The translations under genes were made by a program, and so were the position numbers. A stretch of 31,337 nucleotides of DNA from Candolleomyces eurysporus (taxonomy: Eukaryota > Basidiomycota > Agaricomycetes > Agaricales > Psathyrellaceae). This document shows positions 10,119 through 19,749 of the stretch, one piece after another. The notes under the pieces were generated by a model, which saw only the letters and a program-made list of their open reading frames with translations, was not told where the DNA came from and did not search any database. Numbering within the stretch: position 1 is the first letter of the stretch; each line of letters opens with the position of its first letter. The stretch lies in NCBI GenBank assembly GCA_027579435.1, contig JANBPK010001297.1, positions 1 through 31,337 of the forward strand, read 5' to 3'.

Positions 10119-11186
10119 ATGCGCACCAACTTTATCTCTGCTGGTTTCGTCTTCCTTTCCATCGCTCTTCAAGCGTCTGCAGCACCCCTGGTCAGTTAGG
10201 CTTCGATAACTTCATCCCTCAAAAGCGAAACAAAGTGCTAATAATGACTCGCTTGCATCAATATTCTAGATTGCCTTCGATGAACCGTCGACTCAACACT
10301 TCAGACGAGGTCTAGAGGTTAGCCGCACTCACTGCTACTTTTGACCGCACCAGCTGACCGTCTTAATACCAGTTGGACCTCTCGGAGATCGATAATCGCC
10401 ACTTCGACCTGGAAGATTTGGAAGGACGAGCTCCGAATGTATGGCAGTCGATTAAGAATGGCGCGAGCAGTTTCTTCAATTCTCCCATCGTCCAAACCGC
10501 GGCTACAGCGGCAGTTGGAGCAGGCGCCACATGGGGTGTAAATAAAGCCATGGATTCATTCTCCAGCGGTCGTCGTCAAGCGAAAAGAAGTCTCGAGGTC
10601 CGTGTCCAACGACTACCTTGATTCTAGCGGGAGACATCTCGGTTTATCTATCATGCTTGCTGACGGTGTATGTCTCCGCATTTCCAGATCGACTTGTCAG
10701 ACATCGATAATCGCAACTTCGACATCGACGAGCTCGAAGTACGGGTAGCTCAGAGTGGATGGGACAAAATTAAGCAGGGTGCTAGCGCATTTTTTCACCA
10801 CCCCCTCACCCTGTCCGCTGCACAAGGCGCGACTACTGCTGTTATGGATAGAGCCCTGGCAGGAAGACCCAAGAATTCGAAGAGAAGCCTAGAGGTATGT
10901 CGGCTGTCTTCTATTTCTGTTTAGCTGCACTCCAAGAAATTGAATGTCCACGCATAACCAGCTTGATGTCCCCGACCTGTATGAACGCGAGCTGGACCTT
11001 TTCAACGAGTTCCCCGTTCTTGGAGCAAGGACCTCGGATGAATTTCCCGAACTCGATGCGCGACAGATGAGCAGAAGCAGGAGACTTTCAGAGCAGCTCA
11101 GGAGCCAAATTCGGATGAGCACTATGAGCCCGCAGGGTATGAGGTTCCCCAGGTGGCGAAGCGGCGGCCCACAGTCCGCGTACTAG
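10119..11186 (+). CDS. Kex2-type secreted peptide precursor, copy 2 (intact)
   Basis: The exons are 10119-10190, 10270-10317, 10373-10597, 10688-10894 and 10962-11186, giving 258 residues. All introns are phase 0. Exon 1 is the signal peptide (MRTNFISAG...LQASA, cleavage near residue 21). Exon 2 is a propiece ending in RRGLE (R36-R37). Exon 3 (41-115) and exon 4 (116-184) each start with (L/I)DLS(E/D)IDNR.FD, continue with W..IK.GAS.FF..P and an Ala/Gly-rich stretch, and end in KRSLE (K111-R112, K180-R181). Exon 5 (185-258) starts with a related acidic header (LDVPDLYERELD) and ends in QSAY. The dibasic sites in a secreted protein suggest Golgi kexin processing into peptides of about 75, 69 and 77 residues. 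Their function is unknown; signalling, surface-active or antimicrobial roles are all possible. This is the clearest intact array member and I used it to define the gene model. Confidence 0.87.
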
Positions 11187-11968
11187 GTAAGTGCCGACCA
11201 ACCAACTATGCTCAGTGAAGATGCAAATATAAACGAAGCCCTCTTAGGATGCCAACGAGCTCGATGAGCCGGTGTGAAGGAAGTGCTACATAGAGACAAG
11301 ATGTGTTGGCTGATGAACAAGGCTGACGGCTGCTAGCTGCGTTTCCATAACTTGTAAATACGTTCCAGTATAGTACTTACTAGAGAGGTGTTACATGGTT
11401 GTCATATCAATAGAAACCTTTTAATATTTACATGAATTTTAAGTTCCCTTTGCTCTCTGTACATCTTGTATTCAGTGACACCTTGGGCCCCTACCAAGTT
11501 TACGGACTCACGAGTTTCCCAGGTTGTGATCGCGTCATGAGCTTGTCCTCAAGTTGGACGGTAATGGGCGGAGCATAAACCCTTGGATAGATATAAGCAA
11601 TACCCACATAATAATTCAAGGGGTTTGCTTGGGTAAGTATCTCAAGTTCCAGGAGACGAACCTTCGATATCTTCGTCTCTAACTTGAAGTTCAGTCGCAC
11701 AGTTCCAAGGGATACCTATGGATCTCCCTTCGTCGCATATACGCTCCTTTCACCGAAGGTTATATACAATAGCGGATCGAATGCTGAGCACACCTTATAC
11801 CTCCAGGCTCATGAGAACTACAGTCAGGATCGCTCGCCTTCTCCCGCTTGGGATCGTCACAAGATATTCAGGGCGGGTTCTCGTTCGCACCGCCAGCCTG
11901 GTAGCCGTCTGTCCGTGTCGCTAGGTACGTCCAAAATGAATGGAAGAGGGAAAATTATCTCTTGTCCT

Positions 11969-12252
11969 CTAGAACGTAGATGGAATTGGTGAATTGGGAG
12001 AGGAAGGAGAGAGCAGAGGTAGGGACGTCGATCGACCCGTGGTCGTGATGTCCGTTGCTGAAGCGAAGGAGGCAGACGAGAAAGCGTCTTGAGTGGCATT
12101 ATTGTAGTCCTTGCAATCAAATTCGAAGGCGAGGAGGTTCCAGGGGACGTCGAACGAGATGCACTGGTTCGGGCCTATGAAGCCAGCAGACGCGAGAGGG
12201 CGAAGAGCAAGCTAAGCGCGAAGGTGGGGGCACGAATTCCGGTTCTTGCCAT
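11969..12252 (-). pseudogene. Relic of a small secreted protein gene (unit C copy)
   Basis: The minus strand opens with MARTGIRAP and a hydrophobic stretch like a signal peptide, but that frame stops at 12175-12177. The frame shared with the unit B relic continues as GPNQCISFDVPWNLLAFEFD and on to SPIPSTF-stop (TAG 11969-11971). An indel in the signal-peptide region separates the two frames. One N-glycosylation sequon (NAT) and cysteines suggest a secreted protein of about 90 residues before decay. A single assembly error here could also explain the break, since the rest of the frame is open. The family is not recognised. Confidence 0.5.
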
Positions 12253-13843
12253 GTTTATGGGCAGGGAAGGAATTTTATAGGAGTTAGTAACGTGGATTGG
12301 ACAAAGGACTGGTTGAGGTTGGTGAAAGGGGAGTAAAGTGGGGTGGTGATGGAGGACGAATGAAAAGAAGCCACCACCATCGGAGTTTGATTTCATCAAC
12401 GGATCAGACCCGGATCGCAACGCACCGACTCCCCCAAACGCCCGACCTTCTCCTCAACTGCTCCAAGCCCGCCTCAAACTCAATGCCTCTCAGTATCGAC
12501 TCTCTCTGCACGACGAGGAGAATATTCCGAGAGGAAACGCCGATACAAAGCCTGGTAACTAAGATCGGTTGGCTTCAAGATCACATGGGCATCTGATTGA
12601 ATACCTTCGGGCATCGCATTCTCGACCAGTAGGGAGGATAGCAAAGGGTCGAGGAGATAAGAGGGAATTATCGTAGGATATAGTTGGATGTTTTGGGAAA
12701 GGAGGAAAGAAGTGTGCGGGGGAGCAGTTTCAACGCGGCGGTCTTTTGTACTGTGGTGAATGAGGGTGACGTGACGTCACGCAGTCGATCCAAATGAAGA
12801 AAATATCTCGGCCTTTCTGGTCTGAAGCGAACCCACTCTCACTTTTCAGGGCCTGACCGACGCATTCGCGCGATCGGATTCCACACAAGGCGAGTGGCTG
12901 CGTTATGCTCATGTTGATAGACCAGAGCGCTCCCGCTGCCCTTTTAACATTGGTTTACCTGCGCAAACCAAACAAACCCATCGGCCCTATACTAGAGAAT
13001 TGAGACAGTTGTGTGCTTGGCAAACGCACAGAAACACCATAGTCGTCGCGTCAAGTAGTAGAAGTCGGTGTAACTGTGATTGAATAGTAACTGCGTTTCC
13101 TCCTATTCAATCAGCCGTCAGCACCCTCCATTCCCATGAGGTAGCGGATGCCCTTGCCAGGTTTGGGCGTCATGTTTGTGTGTACGAGCTAAACAGATAT
13201 CAAAGGGGAGCCCGGAGCGCTCTTATCCATCGACCGGATTGCTGTAGCTGTCAACAAATATCAAAGGGGAAGCGCAGGGCGGTCTGATTGTCTGATCCGC
13301 CGATACTGAATTAGCCGTACCCGTAGGATCAAGTTCTCGTAGTATCGCTAAGGCATTCGGGTTCTGTAGGGATAAAGAACGACATCTGCAAAGTGTTTGT
13401 AGGTGCCATCCATCTGACTATAGAGCTCAGAACCGCGCGCTGAGGTAACCACACGGAGAAGGACGATCCCTGCCTAAAAGCCTGCAAAGAAGGAGAAAGT
13501 CCCTATCGAGCTCGTTCGTACAGCGAGGGTCACCTGTCTCACCGTTTCCGCGATCATCGTGATATATCTACTCTTTTTGAGCGTACTTGTGATTACACCA
13601 CTGAGAGAATCTACTAGCAGCCACTGCCAACGTCGGATCACGACGGGGTTGCGCACACATGCCACTTTTTTCGCAATAGACATTCTCGGGGACAGGTAAG
13701 AGAGGCTGAGCAGAAACGCACGATGAACACGCGAGGCTGATTGAATGTACTGATTAGCTGCGCTCAAAGTCCAATCATCAATTTTGGGCGCGGGCTGGAC
13801 CCACAAGTATCTACAGAGCGATTATGCGACTCGTGTTGAGCAG
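12253..13843. repeat. Spacer of unit C upstream of copy 3
   Basis: This includes the ~470 bp block specific to this unit and then the standard array spacer. A perfect palindrome GTGACGTCAC (CRE/bZIP-like) lies at 12771-12780. No gene supported. Confidence 0.45.
12771..12780. promoter_or_regulatory. CRE-like palindrome
   Basis: GTGACGTCAC is a perfect 10-bp palindrome with the ACGT core bound by fungal bZIP proteins. It lies about 520 bp upstream of the minus-strand relic and over 1 kb upstream of copy 3. Function is only a possibility. Confidence 0.25.
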
Positions 13844-13849
13844 TATAAA
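13844..13849 (+). promoter_or_regulatory. TATA box of precursor copy 3
   Basis: TATAAA in the context GAGCAGTATAAAGGGTGGAG, 239 nt upstream of the ATG at 14083, followed by the conserved leader. Confidence 0.75.
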
Positions 13850-14082
13850 GGGTGGAGTGAGGTGAGAGGTTAGACAGCAAGAAGCTGGTCTTCTCTCTCA
13901 TTTCCTTTGCTCCTCAGCCTATCCACCTATCGGATTATCAACAGGGCCGGTCCCTACGAGCAGTAATTTGAGCCCAAATAAAGAATAATCACCAAATCCA
14001 AGACTACCACTCTTCAACTCAGTCAGTAAGTCACCACCGTGTAGCTATTGTCATTTGGCGACTGACCTCTACGACTGCAGAA

Positions 14083-15054
14083 ATGCGCACCAACTTTATC
14101 TCCGCTGGTTTCGTCTTCCTTTCCATCGCTCTTCAAGCGTCTGCAGCGCCCCTGGTCAGTTAGGCTTCGAGAATTTCATCTCTCGAAAGCGNAAAAAAGT
14201 GCTAGTTGTAACCCGCTTTCACCAATATTCTAGGTCACCTTTGACGAGCCGTCGACTCAGAGCTTCAGACGAGGGCTAGAGGTTGGTCTCGCTACTGCCA
14301 TGCTTCATCGCACGAGCTGACCGGATTGATACCAGCTGGACCTCTCAAAGATCGATAATCGTCACTTCGACATGGACGATTTGGAAGGGCGAGACCCGGG
14401 CGTATGGCGATCGATTAGGAAGGGCGTCAGCAGTTTTGTCAAATCTCCCATCGTCAAAAGCGTGGCTTCAACAGCGCTATCAGCAGCCGCGGATTCTCTC
14501 TCTGGTTCTCGTCAAGGGAAAAGAAGTCTCGAGGTCCGTGTCCAATGGCTACCTGGGTTCTTACTGGATACGTGTTGGTTTGATCATGCTTGCTGACTGT
14601 CCATGTGCGCGCATTTCAGATCGATTTGTCCGACATAGACAATCGTAACTTCGACATCGACGAGCTCGAAAAACGCGTAGCTATGAGTGGATGGGACAAG
14701 NTTTAAGCAGGGTTTTAACGGANTTTTTGAACCACCCCATCACCAAGTCCGCCACAGGGCTCATATCTTCTGTTGTGGGTGGCATCTTCGGAGGCAGGAA
14801 GAGAAGCCTGGAGGTATGTTTGCCATCTTCTATTTCTGTTTTGCCGTACTCCAAGAAACTGAACGTCCACACTCAACCAGCTCGATGATGCCGACCTGTA
14901 TGAGCGCGACCTCGATTTTTTCAACGAGGTCCCCGTCCTTGGAGCAAGGACCTCGGATGGGTTTCCCGAACTCGATGCGCGGCAGCAATTGGAGGGCGGC
15001 ACTCGAAGGCTTCGGAGGTGGCAGGGCTACCGACAGTCTCGATACTATTACTAG
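14083..15054 (+). CDS. Kex2-type secreted peptide precursor, copy 3 (frame uncertain at two N bases)
   Basis: The exons are 14083-14154, 14234-14281, 14336-14533, 14620-14813 and 14881-15054. If the N at 14701 and 14723 are treated as extra bases, as comparison with copies 2 and 4 suggests, the product is about 227 residues. The layout matches copy 2, with the same signal peptide, an RRGLE propiece, two KRSLE cassettes and a last cassette. The first cassette is nine codons shorter than in copy 2, having lost the TWG.NKAMDS part. The second is more hydrophobic and glycine-rich (GLISSVVGGIFGG before RKRSLE). The last exon is short (57 residues) and ends in an Arg/Tyr-rich tail (RRLRRW...RQSRYYY). 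Another N at 14192 is in intron 1 and harmless. If the N are real bases the gene is broken. Confidence 0.75.
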
Positions 15055-16965
15055 GTGAGCGCCGATCCACCAATTATGCTTGGTGGAGATGGAAATCTAA
15101 AGAAGCTTTCTCAGGGTTCCAACGAGCTCGATGGGTTGGCGCGAGGGAAGCGGTACATTGGCGTTCCAAAGAAGCCTATGACAGGGGGAGAGACAAGATG
15201 TGTTGGTTGACGAACAAGGCTGACGGCTGCTAGTGACGTTCCAGTACAGTACTTACTAGAGAGGTTGCGTAGTTGTCATATTAATAGAGGTTCATGGAGA
15301 TTTCCATAAGCTTGAGGCCTCCTCTTCTCCCTGTACAAATCTTCATGTGAGTATTCAGTGACCAATTGGGCCCCACGAAGTGAACTTATGAGTTTCCAAG
15401 GTTGCGATAGTGTAAGCGCTCGGCCTTTTCAGATTGGGCGGTGGAGGGCCCAAGGCCAACACCTCTAGATGTATACAGAGTTAAACGACCACAAGCAACT
15501 TGAATATGCACATGACGATTCAAGGGGTTTGGTACGAACCATCCTTGTCAACTTGGGGTAAGTACGTCAAATACCAACTGGCGAGGCTTTGACATTCGTC
15601 TCTGACTTGAATTTTAGTTGCACCGTTTCAGGAGATTTGCATAGTTCTTCCGTCATCTGCACGCTTCTTTCACCGGAGCTTGGATTGAATGGAAGTGAAT
15701 CCCTTTGCCGAAAATGAATCGAATAATGAGCACACGTTCTCATTCCTACAGGCTCATTATAGGTATAGTGAGTATCGCTCACCTTTTCTGCTTGGGGTCG
15801 TCACAAGATATCGTGGGCAGGTTCTCGTTAGTACCATCAGCCTGACAGCCGCCTGGTCATGTCGCCAGATATGTTGAGAATTTATAAAAGGAGATGGAAT
15901 AAGGGAACTTATCCTTTGTCCTCCAGAGTGAGTTTGCGCGGGCTATCACATGGTGGGCGCTGCAGAAGCACAAAAAGCGTCCAGTATTTAACGATTCCCA
16001 TTCCCGAGCACTGACGTAACGGACGTTGGTCCTTATCAGTGAAATTGGGTGTCGTCCTCAATGAGTCCGATGAATCTCGACATGCCAAAGGGAGTATAAA
16101 GTTTAGCCGTGCAAACCAAACAAACCCATTGTTTGTAGACTAGAGAATTGGGACGTGTGGTTGTGTGCTCCGCAAATGTATGGCGACATGGTCGCGTTGA
16201 GTAGTAGATGTAGCTGTAGCTGTGGTGAAACCAAACACTTACCATTGTCTCCTCCTCTTTCCACCATTGCCAGATGCAACCGTCGATGCTGTTCATTCCC
16301 ATGAAGACTTAGCGGTTGTCCTCGACAGGTTTAGCCATCATGTTTGTTTGTACACTCAGCCAAGCGAATATCAACAACNGGGGGGACGCGGGGCGCTCTG
16401 GTCCATTGATACTGGATTTTCGTAGATGTAAACAAATATCCAAAGGAGTGCACCGAGCAATTTGGTCGGTGGAAACTGAATTAGCCGTGTTTACAGGATC
16501 AATTTCAGTACCAACTCTGGGGCGTTCGGGGTCTGCAGGTACGAAGAACAACATCTTGTTGTTTGTAGTTGCCGTCCATCTGCCTATCGAGCTCAAAATC
16601 ATGATGAGGTGACCGGACGGAGAAAGACAATTCTTGCCTCAAGACCTACGACGCAGGAGAACATCTCAATCCAGCTCTTTTATAGCGCAACGGTCACCAG
16701 AATCTTTTCCGCGATCTGCTTGCGATTACCGCACTGAGATACTGAGATAGTCTAACAACAGCCACTGTCCCCACTGGATCACGACGGAGTTGCGCGCACA
16801 TGGTATTTGTTTTTCGCGATAGACATGCTCAGGGACAAACGCATGATGAACACGAGGCCGATTGAATACAACCGGTTAGCCGCCCTCAAAGCCCGATCAT
16901 CAATTCCGGATGAGCGCTGGACCTACAAGCGTCTACAAAGCGGGTGTGGGACTCACCTTGAGCAG

Positions 16966-16971
16966 TATAAA
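16966..16971 (+). promoter_or_regulatory. TATA box of precursor copy 4
   Basis: TATAAA in the context GAGCAGTATAAAGCTGGAGT, 231 nt upstream of the ATG at 17197. The leader following it contains an N at 17032 in a C run. Confidence 0.75.
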
Positions 16972-17196
16972 GCTGGAGTGAGGCGACAGATTAGACGGCA
17001 AAGAGCCGGTCTCTCTCTCATTCACTTTCCTNCCCCCCTCCTATCGGATTTTCAACAGGGCCGGTCCCTACGAACAGGAATTTGAACCCAAATAACCAAT
17101 AGTCAACGTCCACTACTACTACTCTTTAATTCATATACAGTGAGTCGCCACTGTGCAGCTATCGTCACATAGTGACTGAGCGTTACGACTGCAGAA

Positions 17197-18302
17197 ATGC
17201 GCACCAACTTTATCTCCGCTGGTTTCGTCTTCCTTTCCATCGCTCTTCAAGCGTCTGCAGCGCCCCTGGTCAGTTAGGCTTCGAAAACCTCATCTCTCGA
17301 AAGCGAAAAGTACTAGTAATAACTCGCTTCCACCAATATTCTAGGTCACCTTCGACGAACCGTCGACTCAGAGCCTCAGAAGAGGTCTAGAGGTTGGTCT
17401 CTCTCACCGCCACCTTTTACCGCACCAGCTGACTCTATTGGTGTCAGCTGGACCTCTCAGAGATTGATAACCGTCACTTTGACATGAACGATTTAGAAGG
17501 ACGAGCGCCGGGGTTGCGCGAGGTATGGGAGTCGGTCAAGAGAGGCGCTTCCCGTTTCTTCAATAGTCCCATCGTCCAAACCGCGGCTACAACAGCGGTC
17601 GGAGCAGCCGCGACCTGGGGTGCAAATAAAGCCATGGATTCATTCTCCAGTGCTCGTCGTCAAGGGAAAAGAAGTCTCGAGGTTGGTACCCAATGACTAC
17701 CTGGATTTTCACAGGAGACATGTCGTTTTATCATGTTTGCTGACTATCTCTATGTGGGCATTTCCAGATCGATTTGTCAGACATAGATAATCGCGACTTC
17801 GACATCGACGAGCTCGAAGAACGCGTAGCTCAGAGTGGATGGCAGAGGTTCAAGCACGGTGCTAGCGCATTTTTCAGTCACCCCTTCACTCTGTCCGCTG
17901 CAGAGGGCGTGACTTCTGCTTTTATGGATAGAACCCTGACAAGTAGACCCAGGAAGAGAAGCCTAGAGGTATGTTCGCTGTCTTTTGTTTCCGTTTCGCT
18001 GCACTCCAAGAAACTGAGTATTCAATCTAAACAAGCTCGATATGCCCGAACTGTATGAACGTGAGCTCGATCTTTTCAACGAGTTCCCCGTGCTAGGGGC
18101 AAGGACTTCGGATGGGTTTCCCGAACTCGATGCGCGGCAGATGAGGGGCAGCAGAAGACGTCGAGAGCAGCTCAGGAGCCAAATGCTGAGCACTATGAGC
18201 CCGCAGAGTCCGCAAACTACGGGTCAGGATCCGACAGTGGGTGCAGTGGCCCCCACGCGAAGGCTTCGGAGGTGCGGAAGCGGCCCACGGTCCGCATACT
18301 AG
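17197..18302 (+). CDS. Kex2-type secreted peptide precursor, copy 4 (intact)
   Basis: The exons are 17197-17268, 17345-17392, 17448-17681, 17768-17968 and 18036-18302, giving 273 residues, all phase 0. The signal peptide matches copy 2 residue for residue. The propiece VTFDEPSTQSLRRGLE provides the first dibasic site. Cassette 1 is 78 residues, with three or four residues (GLRE) added before the VW..(V/I)K.GAS/R.FF core. Cassette 2 is 67 residues with core W..FK.GASAFFSHP. Both end in KRSLE. The last exon (88 residues) is the longest of the array. It carries extra basic clusters (SRRRREQ, TRRLRRC) and one Cys, and ends in GSGPRSAY. The intron 4 acceptor is AAG instead of the CCAG or CAG used elsewhere. 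The neighbours are array spacer on the left and the array's end on the right. The function of the released peptides is unknown. Confidence 0.87.
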
Positions 18303-19440
18303 GTGAGCGCCGATCAACCAATTATGCTCGGCGGAGATGGAGATCTAAACGAAGCTTTCTTAGGGTTCCAACGAGCTCGATGGGTTGGCGCGAAAGAAGC
18401 GGTACATCGGCGTCCCAAAGAAGCCTATGACAGCGGGGAGAGACAAGAAGTGCTGGTTGATGAACAAGGCTGAAGGCTGCTCGTGATGCTTCCAATAGTT
18501 GTTGATACGTTCCAGTATATTACTAGAGAAGGTTTGTGTGGTTGTCTAATAGAAACCTTTTAATTTCACATGATTGGAGGTTTCCTATTCTCCATGTTTA
18601 TATTTCATGTCAGTATATGACGAATTGGTTACCGCCAAGTAAACGTTTCCGAGGTTGCGACAGCGTCAACTTCGGCCTGTGAACTTCGAAGGTGGAGCGA
18701 TCGAGGCCAATCCCTTTGAATGTATATAGAGGCAAACAATCACAAGCAACACGCACATGATGATTCAGGGGGTTTCTTCAAATTCTTGCCTTTGGTGTGA
18801 CCATCGTTGTCGAAGTATGTCAAGTACCCGGTGGCGAGGCTTTAATATTCCTCCTCGCTTGAAATTGTGTCGCACCGCTCCCGGAGATCCGCATTAATCT
18901 CCCTTCCCCGCCTGAATGCTCCTTCCACCGAAACTTGGACCAAATAGCAGTGATTGCTCGAGTCGGAAACGAATCGAATGTTGAGCACATGTTCTCATTA
19001 TCCCATTTTCATGATAGGTACAGTAGGTATCGAGCATTTTCTCCGCTTGTTATCGTCACGAGATGTCCGAGGAGCCGCCTGTTCATGTCCCCAGGTACGT
19101 TGAAATTCTGTAGTTGGGAATGGAAGAAGGAAACTTATTCTTTCCTTCCAGAGTTCGTCTGCGCGACCTATCACATGGTAAGCGCTGCAGAAGCGTAAAA
19201 AGCGTCCAGCGTTCGAGAATTCCCATTCTTGAGTAGAAGAAATCGGCGTTCGTCCTTATCGGTGAGGTTGGGTGTAGTGCTCAGTGAGCCCGACAAAGCC
19301 CGACACGCCAAAGCGTCTACAGAACCCGACGCATGTGAGAATGATGGTCAGCCGATCGTGCGCTGGATGCAGAAACCGACATGTCTGTTTGGCCGACGTT
19401 CCGGTGCCAGGACGCAGTATCGATCGCAGAGTTGAAATAT
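18303..19440 (+). repeat. Trailing spacer of the array without a following precursor gene
   Basis: It follows the pattern of the other spacers (GGGTTCCAACGAGCTCGATG, CGTTCGTCCTTATCGGTGAG, ACCCGACGCATGTGAG) up to about 19400-19440, where similarity ends. This is the right boundary of the array. Positions 19441-19660 hold nothing recognisable before the next gene's promoter. Confidence 0.65.
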
Positions 19441-19660
19441 AGGCTCGGTGCGGTATTTCTTCAGGCAGAAATCGGTTCGTCACAGCTGCCCTAGCCTTGC
19501 GTTTAGATCTAAACTCTCTAAACAGATTATTCAGAAGAAGGACGACCATGAGGAATACCATGCGCGAAGAACTCGCAGGCTGATCATGTCCATCACTGGA
19601 CCCACGCGTACCCATTCTTCTTGACTACAAACGTGCTCTACCCGCCTTTTAATCACAAAG

Positions 19661-19666
19661 TATAAA
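19661..19666 (+). promoter_or_regulatory. TATA box of the 10-exon secreted protein gene
   Basis: TATAAA in the context CACAAAGTATAAAGATGACT, 89 nt before the ATG at 19750. Surrounding bases differ from the array promoters. Confidence 0.5.
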
Positions 19667-19749
19667 GATGACTGACCACTTCAATTGTGTGAAGTTCAGG
19701 CGCGCGGCCCCTAGCAGAACAGCCCCCTCTGCGCTTCTTGCCTTTCAGA

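Larger units (their letters stand above)
7313..11186 (+). repeat. Tandem unit B (spacer plus precursor copy 2)
   Basis: A 3.9 kb unit. Positions 7313-7480 are unique. Similarity to the other spacers begins at about 7485 (TTTACATTTATATGAG) and runs to the end of copy 2. A block at about 7901-8152 is absent from the sister spacers, and a minus-strand pseudogene lies at 8568-8824. The rest is gene-free spacer. Confidence 0.7.
11187..15054 (+). repeat. Tandem unit C (spacer plus precursor copy 3)
   Basis: A 3.9 kb unit. The spacer follows the sister spacers from the stop codon onward. It shares the minus-strand pseudogene segment with unit B and carries about 470 extra bases at about 12327-12797, between GGTTGGTGAAA and AAAATATCTCGG, which are nearly adjacent in unit B (8875-8895). 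No other gene is supported in the spacer. Confidence 0.7.
15055..18302 (+). repeat. Tandem unit D (spacer plus precursor copy 4)
   Basis: The shortest unit, about 3.2 kb. Its spacer lacks the minus-strand relic found in units B and C and runs directly from GCAAACCAAACAAACCCATT to the upstream region of copy 4. Gene-free until 17197. Confidence 0.7.

Noticed and set aside
14687..15058. Plus-strand open frame over the last exons of copy 3
   Set aside because: It runs through intron 4 in a frame different from the last exon and depends on the N bases. Comparison with copies 2 and 4 gives the correct exons.
10373..18302. Possible relation of the DIDELE segment to the C-terminal RSIDELD motif of Serendipita secreted proteins
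   Set aside because: Here the motif is internal, at the start of a cassette, and not at the C-terminus. The rest of the protein does not match, so the likeness is too short to use.
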